Under the pieces are notes generated by a model that worked only from the letters and a program-made list of their open reading frames with translations, was not told the origin of the DNA and searched no databases. The position numbers and the translations under genes were made by a program. Positions 49,604 to 63,500 of a stretch of 64,000 bases of DNA are shown here, piece after piece; the first letter of the stretch is position 1; each line of letters opens with the position of its first letter. Origin of the DNA: Lagopus muta (Eukaryota; Chordata; Aves; Galliformes; Phasianidae); NCBI RefSeq assembly GCF_023343835.1, contig NC_064442.1, positions 18,524,501 to 18,588,500 of the forward strand, in the 5' to 3' direction.

Positions 49604-52600
49604 TCTGAACAAATCATTGTAATACAGGAGATATGTACCTGGCTTATCCCAGTCTGACAGCCCCCCACCTGAGACACGTAAAATAAGGCATGACTGGGGA
49701 AAATCCATGTCCCGGGTCAGTTCTGTGTAATGGCCATGTTTACTGGGGGCTGTGCAGGGTCACCCACTGCCACTTCTGCCAACTTCAGCCCAAATTCACC
49801 TGGATTCTTTTCCAGCAGATGTTGACTGGGGGCACGGCACCATTTTATTTAATCGAGGTGGAGTTTTGGTTCCCACAGAAAAAAAACCTGGAACCAGAGT
49901 ATATTTTCACCATCAGTGACTGCAGACTGGTAGAAAATGTCCGCGCTGCTTCTTTCTGCTCCACTCTGTGCCTTTGAAGTCATGGTAACAGCTTTTGGAT
50001 TCAATCCTCTGATGAGACTCCTTGATTTATTAGGTAAAACATCTGGAAAAAATGAAGACTTGTGGCAGTGTAAATCCTCCAGAAGGAGCAGAGAGGTTTC
50101 CTCTGAGCTGCACTCCTGTCAAAACTCGAGGAAACCTGAGCCCTGGCGACTGTCTCAGGGCTGCCTGGCGGTTGCAGAGCTGCAGCCCAGAATGGGCCCG
50201 TTCATGTTTCACCCACTGGCCCAGAAAGCAGCAGGCAGGCTGGGCTGAGGCCACCAACACATCAGCCAACAGCCCTCAGTGCTGGGATCGTGCCGCAGCT
50301 CACTAAATGCTTTTCATACGCTCTTGCAGCTTGAATGTCGGTAGCAATTCTGCCCTTGACATTAATAAGGTAGCTCCTGTTATAAATCACTGCATACTGT
50401 GGAAGCAGTATGAAATGTAAAATACCTCTCTCTCTCAAAGAAAAAGGCAGCTGAGAAACACAGATTGGCCAGAAAGGCACAGTTCAGGTCACCTGTGCTT
50501 CTGTACTGACGAGGGGTGACTTTTCCATTCCCCAAATACAAATGGAGCAACACTGGCTTCAGCAGGAGACAAACATTTCTACCCTTGGATAATGCTGATT
50601 TGGATGGATAAAGCCTGTACAGGTAACAAACAAGGAGATCTGCACTTTGTAAAGTGGATTTGGGAGAAGCTCTGAATGAAAGCAAATAAGAAGAGAGGAG
50701 GAATGGAGCGGCAGGAGCAGCGTGCTTTGCTTTGGAGTTGCTGCTGCGGGCTTCTCCAATGGATGAGTGTGCAGGGGCACACGTGTGTAAAATATCAGTT
50801 AGATGATGGTGAAGCTAGAAAGCACAGAGGTACTTGACTCAGAATTATTTACTCTCTGCCTCCTCCATACACCAGCCACGTTCCAAATTCCAGCATTCAT
50901 GCTTTTCCCCCAGAGAACCATCTTTTGACAGTTATTTTCCCATCTAAATCCCCCTTCCAGCCATTTGAACACCACAGTTCAAACACCAGCCTGAGTGCCA
51001 ACGTTCCTTTTGCAGGGGGTGTGGCACTGGCAGAGGGGGAGGGGGGAGACTGGGGAGTATTTTTTTAATCAGATAAATAATCACTGGGAAACCAGCCACT
51101 TCTCTCCATTCAATTTATACTCTATGGGGAATCCACCTAATACCCCTTCTCCGAGTGTGAAGCAGGACGAGATGCTGTATCAAAGCAGGGAGGAATGCAA
51201 AAGATGGGATGGAGTGCTGGGAAAAAACAACCTGAGGAAGGAGCTACGCAGAAGCAGGGAGGCAAGAAGCAAAGCTGGAGGCATGCATGCATCTCTTCGG
51301 ATGAAGGAGGAAAGGAGAAAATGGCAAAATGGAGCGAGCTCAGCTCTGAGCAGGGTGAGATGAGCAGCAGGGCTGGTGTCAGGAGCCTCACACCTGCAGG
51401 GAGGCAGAAATACTTGATGCGGGTCCAGGGCTGTGCGGGACACAGGTTCCTATGGAGCGCTGCCCGAGTCTACAGAACCAGCAGAGTGATTTCAGCCCAG
51501 CTCCCAGCAGAACTGGGAGCACGCCAGTTCACCCCACCAGTGTAATTGGAACTGATTAATGCTTTGTTGGCCGAGGACTGGGAATGGAGACAGCTCCCAG
51601 CACATCAGGTTTCAGACATGCTTGCAGGGCAGCACGTCTGGGCAGCCTGCCCTGCCGTCTGGGCATACCTTTTGTTTTGTACTGCTCCAACACCTCAGGC
51701 CCCAACCAAGACAAGGCTGCATTGTGCCGGGCGCTGCATGTGCACGCAGCAAGACGGGCTGTGTCCTGAAGAGCTCGCAGCTAACCAGACAGACAATTAG
51801 AGGTGGGGAGTGGAAACAGGTGCACAGAAAAGGAAATGATTTCCCTAAGCTCACAGGTGAGTCAGTGTCCAAACCAAAACCAGAACGTGGTGCCTGATAC
51901 CAGGCCGCGGCACTCGCTGCTCTCCCATGTGCTAAAACCAATTCTGCCGTTACGCTTCTCACTGACTGCACATTACAGAGTGTGTGAGGAACTGCAGGGC
52001 AGAGGCACCTGAGCGGCGTCACAGCATGCGTTCCTGGCCTTTTCTTCTGCTGCTGAACAAAGAATGAAAAGCTTCAGCAGGAGAGTTGGCAGTGAGCTCA
52101 GGAGACAAGAAGGCTTCTGAGCAAGGTTGCCCAGGTTTTGGGAGCGACTGCAGTACAGAATGGTAGCAAATAAAGGAATTGACTCAGCAGGAGGCAAAGG
52201 GGAGCAAGTGGAAGAGTAACTGGAAAGCTGCAAGAATATGGAATGGCGAGCAGAAATGAGGCAGAAGGCAAGAAAAAATACAGATGTGTATAGTCTGCAT
52301 TTTGGATTGCTTCCTCAAAGATCTGCTGAGCACCCCTCCTCAGGAAAGCAGGCCTTACACATAGTGCAGTTATTTGGGGCCCAAAACAAACAGAAGGGAT
52401 TCTTTCAATTCAGAGCTCGCTTCTATTGTTGGTCCCCTGATTTTCTGTCTCCAAGTCCAAACTGCTTGAAGGTGTTGTTTCCAATACCACCATTTCCATT
52501 TCCTTTCCCAGTAAAGTTTATGGTTAAAACAACAGAGATCCAAACATGTAATTAAAACCTGTCCAGCATATCTACCAAATCAACTTACTTTCAGACTTCA

Positions 52601-53611
52601 ATTAACCTCTGAGGTTGTTGCTTGGAATTACAAGTCTCCCTAGAAATGCTGTGACCGCTTGTGACAGGACAAAAGGACAAAGGCAGCCCATGGGGTGAGT
52701 TATGGGGATCATCTTAGGTGGGTCTCATCCAGCTCAGACATCCTCAGGAAAGAAGGAAAAAAAGAGGGAGAGAGAGCAACTTCTTGGTATTTTCTCTTTC
52801 TAGGAAACCAAGAAGAAAATGTAAATCTCTTCCTCCTCAGATATTGGGTTGTTTTGGTTTTTTTTTGTGTGTGTTTAGAGTCCCCAAACATATGTGCTTT
52901 ATTAAAGCACTGCCCATTTCATAGGCTTTATCTTGCACTGGGTGATCTCTGGTGGTAGAGATATTCAAGCTGCTTTGTACATTTAGTTGTCCCTAAGTGT
53001 CTTTTTGGCAGACTGTTCCAGATTATAATGATTTTACATTAAGATTCAGGGACTCAGTAATCTCTCCCCTCCCAGTCCCCAGCAACAATAGAAATATCAA
53101 CTCTTCAGCCCTAAATCAAACACAAATCTCTTTGAAATCCTCACCTGGAGCCATCTTTCATAGGTCTCTTTTCCCTGGGACTGTTGCAATCCATGGGATC
53201 TGCAGTAGTCTCCCTGCTGGAGGACATAAAAACAGATGACATGAATCAGGACCTCTTCTTGACAGGAACGAGGTGGAAGGGCTGCTCTCGGACAGCAGGT
53301 ACACCATAAATTGCTGGTTAAGCCTCGCCAACATTTCTGGAGACGCATTGGGCTGTGGGAGGTTTGGGCTGCTCCATTCTTCCACGTTGGTTATCATCTT
53401 TCATTTCTTTTACACCTGATACCATGTGGTTTACAGAAATCTCTCTGGACCCAATAAACCATGGAAGTGAGCCGCCTTATTCTGTTTTCTTTCTTCTCCT
53501 GCCCTTCTTCATTCATTTCCTGGCTCTAAAGCTAAGCAACCAAATCCCCCAGGGTTCACTGGTAAGCAAAGGGCAGGCAGAAATGGCAGGAAAAAGGGTC
53601 CTGCCCAAGAA

Positions 53612-53658
53612 GGCAAGGAAAGGGAAGGGGAGGGGAAGGGAAGGAAAGAGAGAAGGAG
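53612..53658 (+). repeat. Polypurine (GA-rich) tract
   Basis: aaggcaaggaaagggaaggg gaggggaagggaaggaaagag is almost purely purine on the plus strand, so it could form triplex or H-DNA. Low complexity. Confidence 0.75.
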
Positions 53659-56000
53659 TCCCCAGACCTCTTAGAGTGGAACAGGTCTGCCTGTCTGCAG
53701 CACTCCCAGGCTCTTTTACACACAAGGCAAGTAAAGGACAGGGAAAAGAGAATGTATATAGCCATGGACCTGCATCCCTTCAGGAAACGGTTCATGCACT
53801 GCTTCTTAGGGCCAGCTAGCAGCACTGGGAGGCTTGTTGTTACCCGGCCTGCAGGCCCTGACAGGCTCTGTCAGCGCTGGGCTCCTCGCTTCCCTCATGC
53901 CAGTCCCCTGGGTGCACCTGCAGGAGGGGCACGGCTGGGTGCACGGAGCAGCTGCCCGCACCCCTGAGCAGGCTGATGAGCCCCGATTCGCCTCAGCGGC
54001 ACCGCGCTGCTGGAACATGTGTGGCAACGAGCAGCTCCTGAGAAGGAGAAATCCCCAGGCCTGGTTATTAGGGATCCCACAGATCGTATTCCCCTGCCCT
54101 TCCAGCTCATGCGCAGGTCCCAAACAAATGGCAGCCCATGCTGATTCGGCGTGGCAGGCGTGCTGCTGGCCAGCTGGCTGCTGCTGCTTCTCCCAGGGGA
54201 TGGGAGGCTTTTTGTTCAGTAGTGGGGGTGACAATTGGGGTTTCTTTTGCCTCCATCTGGCCACAAGCCTTCGGGTAATTTGGGGGAATTTCCTATCAAT
54301 GAAGCTCTCATCGACTGACAGTTTTAAAAGCAATTCAAGGGGAGATAGGAATGACACCAAGATAAAGATGCAATCACAGAAAGGTTGGGGAAAATCTTCT
54401 TTCCTTCACTCACAAATTTGTTTATGCTGGAAAACATCCCCCTTTCCCATATCCTCCAATTTGCTACAGGTTCTAACATGAACAGCTTCTGCTGGGAATA
54501 GCCAACTGTGCCAAAATACAATAGCTGCTGCTCCTCCTCTGTTCTCTCCCCAGATTATCACACGTTTCAGCTATTGACATCGCCCAGAAAATGGAAGTTG
54601 CTCAGTGTTTACTAACCGTTCTGCTCCTCTCTGCTCTGCACGGCCCTCTGTGGGGCAGCCAGCTCTGCTGTTTACCAGCCCATCTGCTTCTGTTGCTTTT
54701 CTCCACCTGAAGTTGCAGCGCTCCGTTCAGGGTATTGCTCACAGTTGTGTTGGGAACTGCAAAGAGCAGAATAGGATTTCAGGTAGTAAGGAAGCAGTAT
54801 GGAGAGAAGAATACAAATCTGTTCTTATCTAAATAGACCTAAAAATAATGAAAACAAGAATGAGATGGCAGAGGAAATTCCAAACCAAGGGTGGCTTTGG
54901 CAGCACAGTCATTCCAACGAGAGTTTTCCTTCTATTTTTATTAGAACTTTAACATTTAGAATCAAACCAGAAAGGAAAATAACACGTGCTCCAGTGACCA
55001 TTTCCCTGAAATTACACTGAGTTCCCCACATTTTCAAGTCTCTAGAGGCAGAGCTACAAGACTTTTTTGCCCAAACCTGTACTGCTGCTGCGAGCTGTTT
55101 AGTTGAGAGTTCTCTATGCAGTTTAATTCAAGGCCACGTTTCCAGGGATAAGAGGGGATCTTGGGAGTCAGAAAGATATTGGAAACCTGTCTGCCTACAC
55201 TGTGAGCACCTGGAGGCAACCCTCAGAACCAGAGCTGCTGTCCCAGCAGCTTGAGCCTGCAAGCATGGCTGCAGGAGGGAGCAGAGGGGGCTCTTCAGAG
55301 TTTCAGGCATTTGAACGCTCTCTGTAGCCCAGCTAGCCAGCCAAGCATGCCATGCTGCAAGCCTGGGCAGGCTGCTGCAGACATCCACAGGCTGTGTGTG
55401 AGGCAGCTGCGTGGATGTGAGGGAGATGGCTGAGGAGCACGCTGTGCTCACAAATGCTGGTGCAGATCAAGGGAATAGCTCTGAGAGCCGTGTTCTGCGT
55501 GCCATAGCCTCTGTGCCTGGCTCAGGATGGGGAAAGGGACTGCACTGCGATGTCTGGGCACTGCCTTGGCCACTGGGGATCAGCAGAAGGCGGCAGTGAC
55601 TTTGCTCCCAGTTCACAGCATTGGTGCTTAGCTTGGAAGAGAAAACAGAAACATTTTGCAGAACATACACACACTGAAGTTCATTCTCTGCATGGGCAAA
55701 GCCTGAGAAGGACAAGGAAATGCTTGGAGGTGAGGAAAATGTAAGATCTCAGGAAGAACACGCTGCGGGTCCCTTCTGTCCCATGCTGCACGGGTCCCTT
55801 CTGTGCTGTCGGATCACTGATCTCCGCCAGCTCAGGGTCAGAAACGTGCCTGGCATAGAGAGGAATGTGATGTCCCAGTTGGCAGCTTCCTGGCTCTGCC
55901 TCACCAGCTCAGCACGGCGTGCACAGATCATGTCCCAAGTCTTGGGGCTATTGAGAAAAGATGCTGTGAGCTCCCGGGAAGGGAGGAGCCTGCCAAGGCA

Positions 56001-56875
56001 GTCCCTCTGAGCAGCTAGGTGCAACACGCCAGCAGAAAGCAGTGCCTGTTGCAATGCTGCAGCTCTCGGGGCCTGCGTCAGGACCTCTCCACACACATGC
56101 TCTTCATTAGCGTTAACCCGGGAGCAGAAATGAGCTGAGAGCAAAAACTCCAAGAGGATTAAGCACACGGATGCGAGCTCTGATGTGAGGAGGGATCCAA
56201 CCTGAACTTTCTCCAAAACACGCAGTCAGATCTGGTTGCTCTGGTTTGGATCTGAATCTGGCAAGATGGAAAGCAGTGCAGCGAGATGCTGAAAGAGGGG
56301 AGCAGAAAGAAAGGAAAACAGTTCCCTCCCTCTCACCCCCAAAAACGCAGTGGGCCCAGAAGCGTGCACAACGAACTTGTCTCCTTTCCCTCACTCCGCG
56401 TTACATTGTTCGCTTTCCTGCAAATTGTTTCCACATTCTGTATAAATAACCCCAGTGCCAGCGAGGGGGAGGGAGCAGAGGGGCATGGGGAGAAGGGGGG
56501 GAGGAAATCAGACGTCTTTGTTAGTTTTCAAAAAGAAGGTGGAGGATGGCGAGCAGCAGTTGGGAGCCGGGGCCTTGGCAGGCCGAGCAGAGAGCTGCCA
56601 TGGAGCTGTGTTCAGACCTGGAGGAAGAAGAGTAAACACGGGAGAGATTATATATAATTACAGACAATCATGTTGCTGGGGATAAACAGGAATCAAAAGC
56701 AGGGAGGCACTGAAGTCTGGCACATCCCCAAGCCCAGAACAGAAGCCAGCCAGCGAGAGGCAACGCGGCTGGAAAGTGCTTCCCCTTGGGCCTGTTTTCA
56801 GTTAGCTCAGGGGCTGGGGTTTTTTTCCCTCTTTTTGGCTTGAGGCGTTCCCCCATAAAGAGACGCGCCTGCTCA
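56001..56875. other. Intergenic-like sequence, no gene recognised
   Basis: Ordinary unique DNA with a G/A-rich stretch at about 56.46-56.51 kb. No exon or repeat family was recognised. Confidence 0.45.
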
Positions 56876-57571
56876 ATGGGGAACAGGAGCCAAAGTGAAG
56901 TCAGCAGAATCCTTGTCTGCAACATTAATAGATTACTCTGTGAGAAACATCAGGAACGTTTGGAAAAGATACAGCCTGCTGAGGTCAGCAAAACCACCAA
57001 CAGGAATTTTGGAACAAAAATGGCTTCGGAAGCACTCCATAAGCTGTGCCTGCATGTCCTGTGGGCAGTCTCCTTGTTTGGGGAAGTGACCCTGCAGCAG
57101 GACGCAAAGGGTGGGCTGCACCTGATGCTCCGAGCTCCCCTGGCTCCGAGGTTTGTGACAAAGCATCCAGGTCAGAACTGTGCTACACTGGCAGCAGCAG
57201 CAGCTTTGTATTTGCACAGCCTGGCAGAGGGAAGGAAAAAGATTCTGCACGTACTGGAGATGCTCTGGTCAGAAAAGCAGGCGCTGATGCTCCAAGCATT
57301 GCAGCCTGAGGTGGGTGATGCTGAGCACTCAACAGCGTCCTGCAAAGGAGGAGGGGGAAGCGATGAAGGAACAAAGCCGAGAAGCAAACTCAAAGGCTTA
57401 TGGCCCACGAGGTTGTTCTGTTATTTTTGTTGGGTTTTTTTTCAGAGGGACCTTGAAGGATTTGAAAAAGGAAAGCAGCCTGGCTCAGCCTTCTTTTCCT
57501 TGAAGGCTCACTGGAGAGTCAGAGGGAAGGCGACATCGCGCCAAACAAAGGACGGCAACCTCAGCCGCTGA
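56876..57571 (+). other. Long ATG-initiated open frame, no recognisable domain
   Basis: From ATG at 56876 the frame stays open for 231 codons to TGA. The translation has no domain I recognise. It includes Ala/Leu-rich and Lys-rich stretches and passes through a T8 run, which encodes FFQ. An internal Met at about 57020 begins MASEALHKLCLHVLW, weakly signal-like. It is the longest ATG-initiated frame I can support outside repeats. It could be a retained lncRNA ORF or chance in moderately GC-rich DNA; there is no CpG island or polyA signal immediately next to it. Confidence 0.15.
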
Positions 57572-60500
57572 CAGGAGGAGGGTGGTTCGGCGAGGCAGTG
57601 TGAAAAGCTCTCTCCCAGGCACTATTTTAAATCCAAATAGCTTACAGCCTGCTGAATTCTTAAGCCATTTTCCTCATCTCTCAGCTGTTCTTCATTGAGA
57701 ATTCAGGCACATATTTCAAAGCAGGAACGCGGAGAGAAAAAAATATATAAATCTATATACAGATATATACAAGAAATAACCAAACCAGTGGTTAATATCA
57801 GTATAAGAACACAGGCAGCAGGGCATGCACAAAGGCTCTTCTACCTTCTCTCTTTCACTGAAGGTGCTCTGAACATCCTTTTCCTAAGGAAAGAAAATTG
57901 ATTTTTTTTTCAGGGAAATGACATTTGCTCTATGAGAACTGCGTCACAGTTTGGTGGATGACACCATTATCTGGCTACCTGCGTGTAATATTTTAAGCAT
58001 TTTCTGTGAATTCATCATCGTGAGCATTTTTCCACCAGAATTTCTTATATTGACAAATCCTTCACCAGTGGTGGGTATGTGTGGGACATGTCTGCATGTG
58101 CAAAAGTGCAAAATCTCTGCTGGCCATCTCAAAATGTAGCGGTGACACAGACGAGGTCAGTTTAAGCACAAAGCAGGAGCCACATTCAACTCAAAGCTGC
58201 TGGAAATAGATTAGAGAGGGCAGAGGAAATGGAACTGGAAGGGGTTAAAAAAGGCTTTTGAGGTCCAAGCCTTTTCTGCTATAAATTTACATCGACTCTG
58301 TGAGGCTTAAAGCAATCTGCACCCACACAGAGTTGTAACAGTTGCTTCCAAATATCAGATGTGAGCGTACAGAACCATGAGTAAAACCAAGGTAACAGAG
58401 GGGTCCCAGCAACAAGCTGGTGGTGTCCACGTGCCATGCTGGGCAGAAACAGCGCCTGGAGTTTGGCAACATGGTGAGAAACAGGACAGGGAGCTCCCAG
58501 AGCTGGCCCTGACTCCTGTCCAAGGAGAAGTGAGGTTACTGATATCCTGCAGTCACAGGTGAACATCAACCACAAGTCCCTCACATAGGCAGGCCCCCAA
58601 AGAGCCACGCAGTGTTATCAGAAAGCAGGAATTAGAACTTTGTCAAGATGGAAAGAGCAGATCCTCAAGAGAAATCACGGATTTCAGAAGCAATCACCAA
58701 ATCATTCCGCAGGCACCTCGTTGTGACTCACAGGGCAGGCAGGAAATCAGAAGAGCTCCACCTAAAGAGAAACACACAGCGAGCGCTCCCAGAAAGAGCC
58801 CTTGGTGGGGTAAAGCGTCCGTCCTTCCTTGTCTCTTTTCCTACCTTCCTCTTTTCCTAAGGCAACAAGCAAAAAAGATGAGTGTGATGTTTGCATCACT
58901 ACTTATTTTTGCCTCGCAAAACGTATTTGCATGTGCTGGAGGAAAGGTTTCTTTTGGCTTGTCACAGAATCCCATGGCTGGTACGTTAGCTGGCAGTCCG
59001 CTTTGGATGGGCTCAGGCAAATCCAGCAATCCAACCTCTGCCTTTGCTGTCATCCCCTACACATCCACTTTTGAAATAATTATTTCCATGGCTTATGAAA
59101 TAACTCATGTCACCAGCAGAGTGATGAGAGCAGCCCTCCAGGCCTGAGCTGCCAGGCACAGGCACCTTTCAATATGCTGCCTGCAAGAAGTGCAAGGTTT
59201 TGTTCAATGAAAAACCCACCCTATTTTGAGCTTGTGAAGATATGTGGCTTGAAGACATAAGCTTCTCTATACTTAATAATTCACATTACTGATTTCTCTC
59301 TCAGAAAACCTTCAGTGAACAGCCATTTTTTGTTGAAATCTTCTGTTACAAATATTGGTCATTCACTGAAAACATAAAGCCCAAAAGATGCAAGCAAGCG
59401 ATTTTATAAAAAGTTTGTACTTCTGCAGCAAAGCAGGCATCTCCAAAAAGGCACAACAATTTGCTGTACACTGATTGTCAGCAGAAAAGCAACTGCAATG
59501 GTGATTTTGTAATTAGCCCATATAAATATGCATGCAAATGGGCATTTCAAAGGGAAAAGTTATCCCTCAAACAAAAACCCATCAACAACATAAGCTACAG
59601 GAAAACAGCAAGCAGGAATGTCCTCATCCTGACATGTACAGCAGCAGATAAATAAGGCCAAGTTATCCTCTCCTGCCCCACCAGGGCTCCCAAATGTCCA
59701 GCAACAAGCTGTCTATGATACAGCCCAGGGGCTGCAGTGCCCAAGCTGCATTGCTGCTGAAGTCACTGTTCATTTGCTTTCTCCAGAAGATATACTGGAT
59801 AATCTGCCTCACACACCTGTATAACGGATGTGACACAGAGGTCTCATCATTTAAAGGATGTATTTGTACACGGCATCCTTTGAAATATCAGATTGGGAAA
59901 CCAGCTGGATGCTGCTGCTGCTGCACATCTGCATGGCTTGTTCTGCAAAGCAGCAGGGAGGGAGGAGAGACGGCCAGCAGGAGAAGGGGACTGAGGTGCA
60001 CACAAGACAGAAGGAAGACAAAGGGAAGGAGGAAGATCAATTAATGATCCGACAGCAGTGAGAAAACAAGTACAAATGGGGTCCCCAAAGTTAGCACACG
60101 GGCTGCACGAGGAGCCGGATCAATAGGCGCTGTGCGGAGGGAGCCCAGCGCGGGGTTACGGCGGCCACGGTGAAAGTCCCCAGATTACAATAAAGCAGCT
60201 TGAAGGTGACAGATTTCATTGTTGAAGGTGATAAAATTCCATGTGGCGCGCTGCAAAACAAGGGCTGGAGCTCAGCCTGCAGAAAAGGAGGCGGCACCTA
60301 CACAGCGCATGTGGGGCTTCTCTCCCTCTCCTCTCCATGGAAATTAGGACAGAAGTGCCCAAGCTGTGCGCCACGTTTCCTCACCTTTGTGTCTCTGTTC
60401 TCACAGTGGAAGCACATGAGGCAAAGCAGACAAAAAGTGGGGCTGTCCTCCATAGAGCCCTGCAGCAGGCAGTCTGCTGCAGGCGGTGTCAGCATGAACC

Positions 60501-63500
60501 AGTTGGCCATGGCCCTTCTGCTGCTTGTGCTTCATTGAAGTGGTCTCCCATGATGCTGATGGGAGCCACCCCAACACGAACAAGGTGTCCTGAAAGCTTC
60601 AGGTTTTGTTCTTCCAAATAAGCCCTGAATGTCACTGCATAGGTAGACGATACATTTAGCAGAAGTCCAACCTTCACTCCCTTTTCCTCGTCCCACACTT
60701 TGCTGCAAATGCTTTGCAGAGGGATGCTTTGCAAAGGACAGAAATTTCAGTCCAACAAGAGGTTGGTTTGGTCTGGATGCACTACGACTGCTTGAAATCC
60801 AGGGAAGACTCAGCAGCAGAGATGTGCAAGGAACAGGAGAATCAAAGCCTGAGACTAAACTAGCAATTAGATGAGCCCCGGAATACATTCAAGCCGAATC
60901 AATCCATACAAGAATTTCAGTCACGGTCTGCTCGTGCCCACACTGCTTTCCTCCCTCCCTTTCTCTCCCACAACCCAGGGCTGAGATCCAGCACTGCTGT
61001 CTGCTTCATCAGAATATGCAAGAAGTGCAGTGACAACGTGCCTCCGAAGATGCTTTATCAGTTTTGCAAAGTCCCAGCTCATCCTCCTCTTGTGGATCTA
61101 TTTACATATTGATGTATTTATTCCACTCTCTCCACCAGGCGTGCCCTGTGAGATTAAACCATTTTATTTACAAAGACATTGGGGTTGCAGCTCCTAACAA
61201 TTAAGTCAGCCAAGACAGAACTTTGTGTGTGCTTTCAGATTGATGTCTGAACAGACCAGAGAGTCCTCGTCAGCGATTCGGGGGCAGCCGGGGGGAGGAC
61301 CAGTTAAACCCCATCTGTATAAACCCGTCAATAGCTGCTGCCACTGGGAGAAATGGATTGGGATGGTGGGAGGTGCAAACAGGCAGAAGGGAAAGGTGAT
61401 GGGCCAGCAGGAGCAGTGATGGATAAAACATGAAGAAAAGTAGCCAGCGTGGCTGACCTTAAAGAGCAGTTTTTGGAGGAGCTTCAAGGAAACACATGGG
61501 CTCCTAGGTTTTGCTCCTGCTCTTCTTCAGCCGTTGAAGGAGAAAAACTGTTCCTCTCAGTGGGAACAGCTGGAAGGGACAGGGAGAAGAGAGAAATGCC
61601 TTGTGAGAAGAAAGCCAGCGAAAGGTCCTTCAGGAGAGACCACCTGCGGCTGCCTTCACACTCCAGGCCCTTCTACAAGAGCTTGTCCCTGAGCTGAGCC
61701 TTGTGGAACATTCCTCCTCTTTCCATCAGTGCCTGATGGGCTCTATTTGTCAGCCATCTCTTCTCCACACCCTTTTGGGTAGGAGGGCTCTCCCTGAAAG
61801 GTGCAGTCCAGGCCAGCGTTTGCTGGGCGATGCCACTGAGCACCAGCAAGTCCTGCAATCAGAACAGCTTTCAGCAAAGCACACGACTGCAGGGAACAGC
61901 ACCTACAGGTGTACAAACCTGCAGCACGTGCTCCTGTTGGAAGGATGTCTCTCAGAGCACTGCAGGCTCCTGGAACAGAGCAGCTGAAAAGTCACCTGCG
62001 TATTTAGATGGGTGTAAATGCAGCCTGCTCCTGACAGCAATCCCATCGGCTGCCAGCATTCCTCTTCGCATCTCTGACGTTTCAGAATTATATTTAGAGA
62101 AGTGCACAGGAATTAAATTTTGATGTTTGCTACAGAACACTGTTATATAAATACTCTGCACCACCTGCCCAAGGGTCTATTGGTAAGGCTGCATCGTTGC
62201 CTTTAATTAAACAGGCACAGGCAGCCCAAGGAAGGAGCACTAAACAGCATCCTAACCATCTTAGAAGTCCTCACTTGTCTCCCTATTAATTCTCACCCTG
62301 ATCTTTTGCATAGCACTATCGCCAGGCTAATTAATCACAGGTGCGAGCACAAGCATTAATTGCAACAGTGACTCATTTTTTCTTGCCCGTGCCCAGCCAT
62401 TTCTAGCCTATAGGAATGCAGCTACTCCCGTTACTTTTATAATTATTACAAATATAGAGCCAGCAACACGCACTACATTTTGTAGGCATTAAAAAAGACA
62501 CGGAATTTGGCCCGAAGCATTAACAATCTGGTGCACATTCATGGGACTGATGAATGCATTTCACTGACAGTCAGAAAATGCATCTCCTGAATCATTTTAA
62601 TTCAGGGAACCGTATGAGGATGAACGGTGAAACACAGGCTTTAGGAATCCAGCATCTGCAGTTCCTCTGGTCAACAAGTCCTGGCTGCTCGTGGCTTGTT
62701 GGGATTTACTCCCACAGGGCATGGCATCTCCAGATCAGGCTGTCCCTGGAAAATCATACAAGATGGCTCTCAAGTGTGTATCACTGGGGTAAGAAGTGCT
62801 TCATCCTCTGAGTCTCAGGCTTGGGTTCTGTGAACTCTACTCACAGCCTTGCTGTCAGGATGAAAAGAAGGGAGGTGAACCTTTGGAGCATGGTGTGTGT
62901 TGGAGACTCCCAGCACGGCCAGAGCTGTTGGCAGACACTGAGAACAGGACGGCCACAATTCCAGACACAGGTCCTGCCTGGCCAGGCAGGCAGAGGGAGC
63001 ACAGAGGAGCTGACGTCGCTGTAGCTTTTGCCACAGGGAGTTTGGAGCCGTTCAGCTTGGTGCTGGGTGAGACAGTGCCTTCCCCTGGCACAGGATAATG
63101 CAGGGATGGAAACCAATGTGCTGCACAAGGGGTAGGAAAAACTGCTGACTGTGTCATGCTGAGAGATTAGATTATAAATGTATTAAATGACTAACGTGCA
63201 TTATACATTCTTCCCAGGCCAAACCACCTGCATACACAATGTGTGGCTGTGATGTGGGGTTGACAGGTTCAGGCAAATGGTTCAGGACTAATTTTCAGTG
63301 TCAGACTGGCAGAATGTGTTCCAGACAGAGGGAGAGATGAAGCCAAAGCTGTGAAACATTGCTTTTTAGGGAGAAAACAAAGCTAAAATTTGAACAGCCA
63401 TAAAAACACACAACCACAGTAAATATTTCTTTTCCTTGCCAGCACAGGGACTGGGGAGATAAAGAAGTGGCTGAAGGAGAACTGAAGGTGAGCGCCCATT

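Larger units (their letters stand above)
44001..56000. other. Intergenic-like sequence, no gene recognised
   Basis: There are no known repeats apart from low-complexity tracts at 49.55 and 53.6 kb. Open frames here (for example 44169-44414 and around 53.8-54.4 kb) have no recognisable domains. Confidence 0.5.

Noticed and set aside
53834..54481. Roughly 215-codon plus-strand open frame, partly mirrored on the minus strand
   Set aside because: It starts at TTG rather than ATG and has no domain, splice signals or conservation evidence. Most likely chance in GC-richer DNA.
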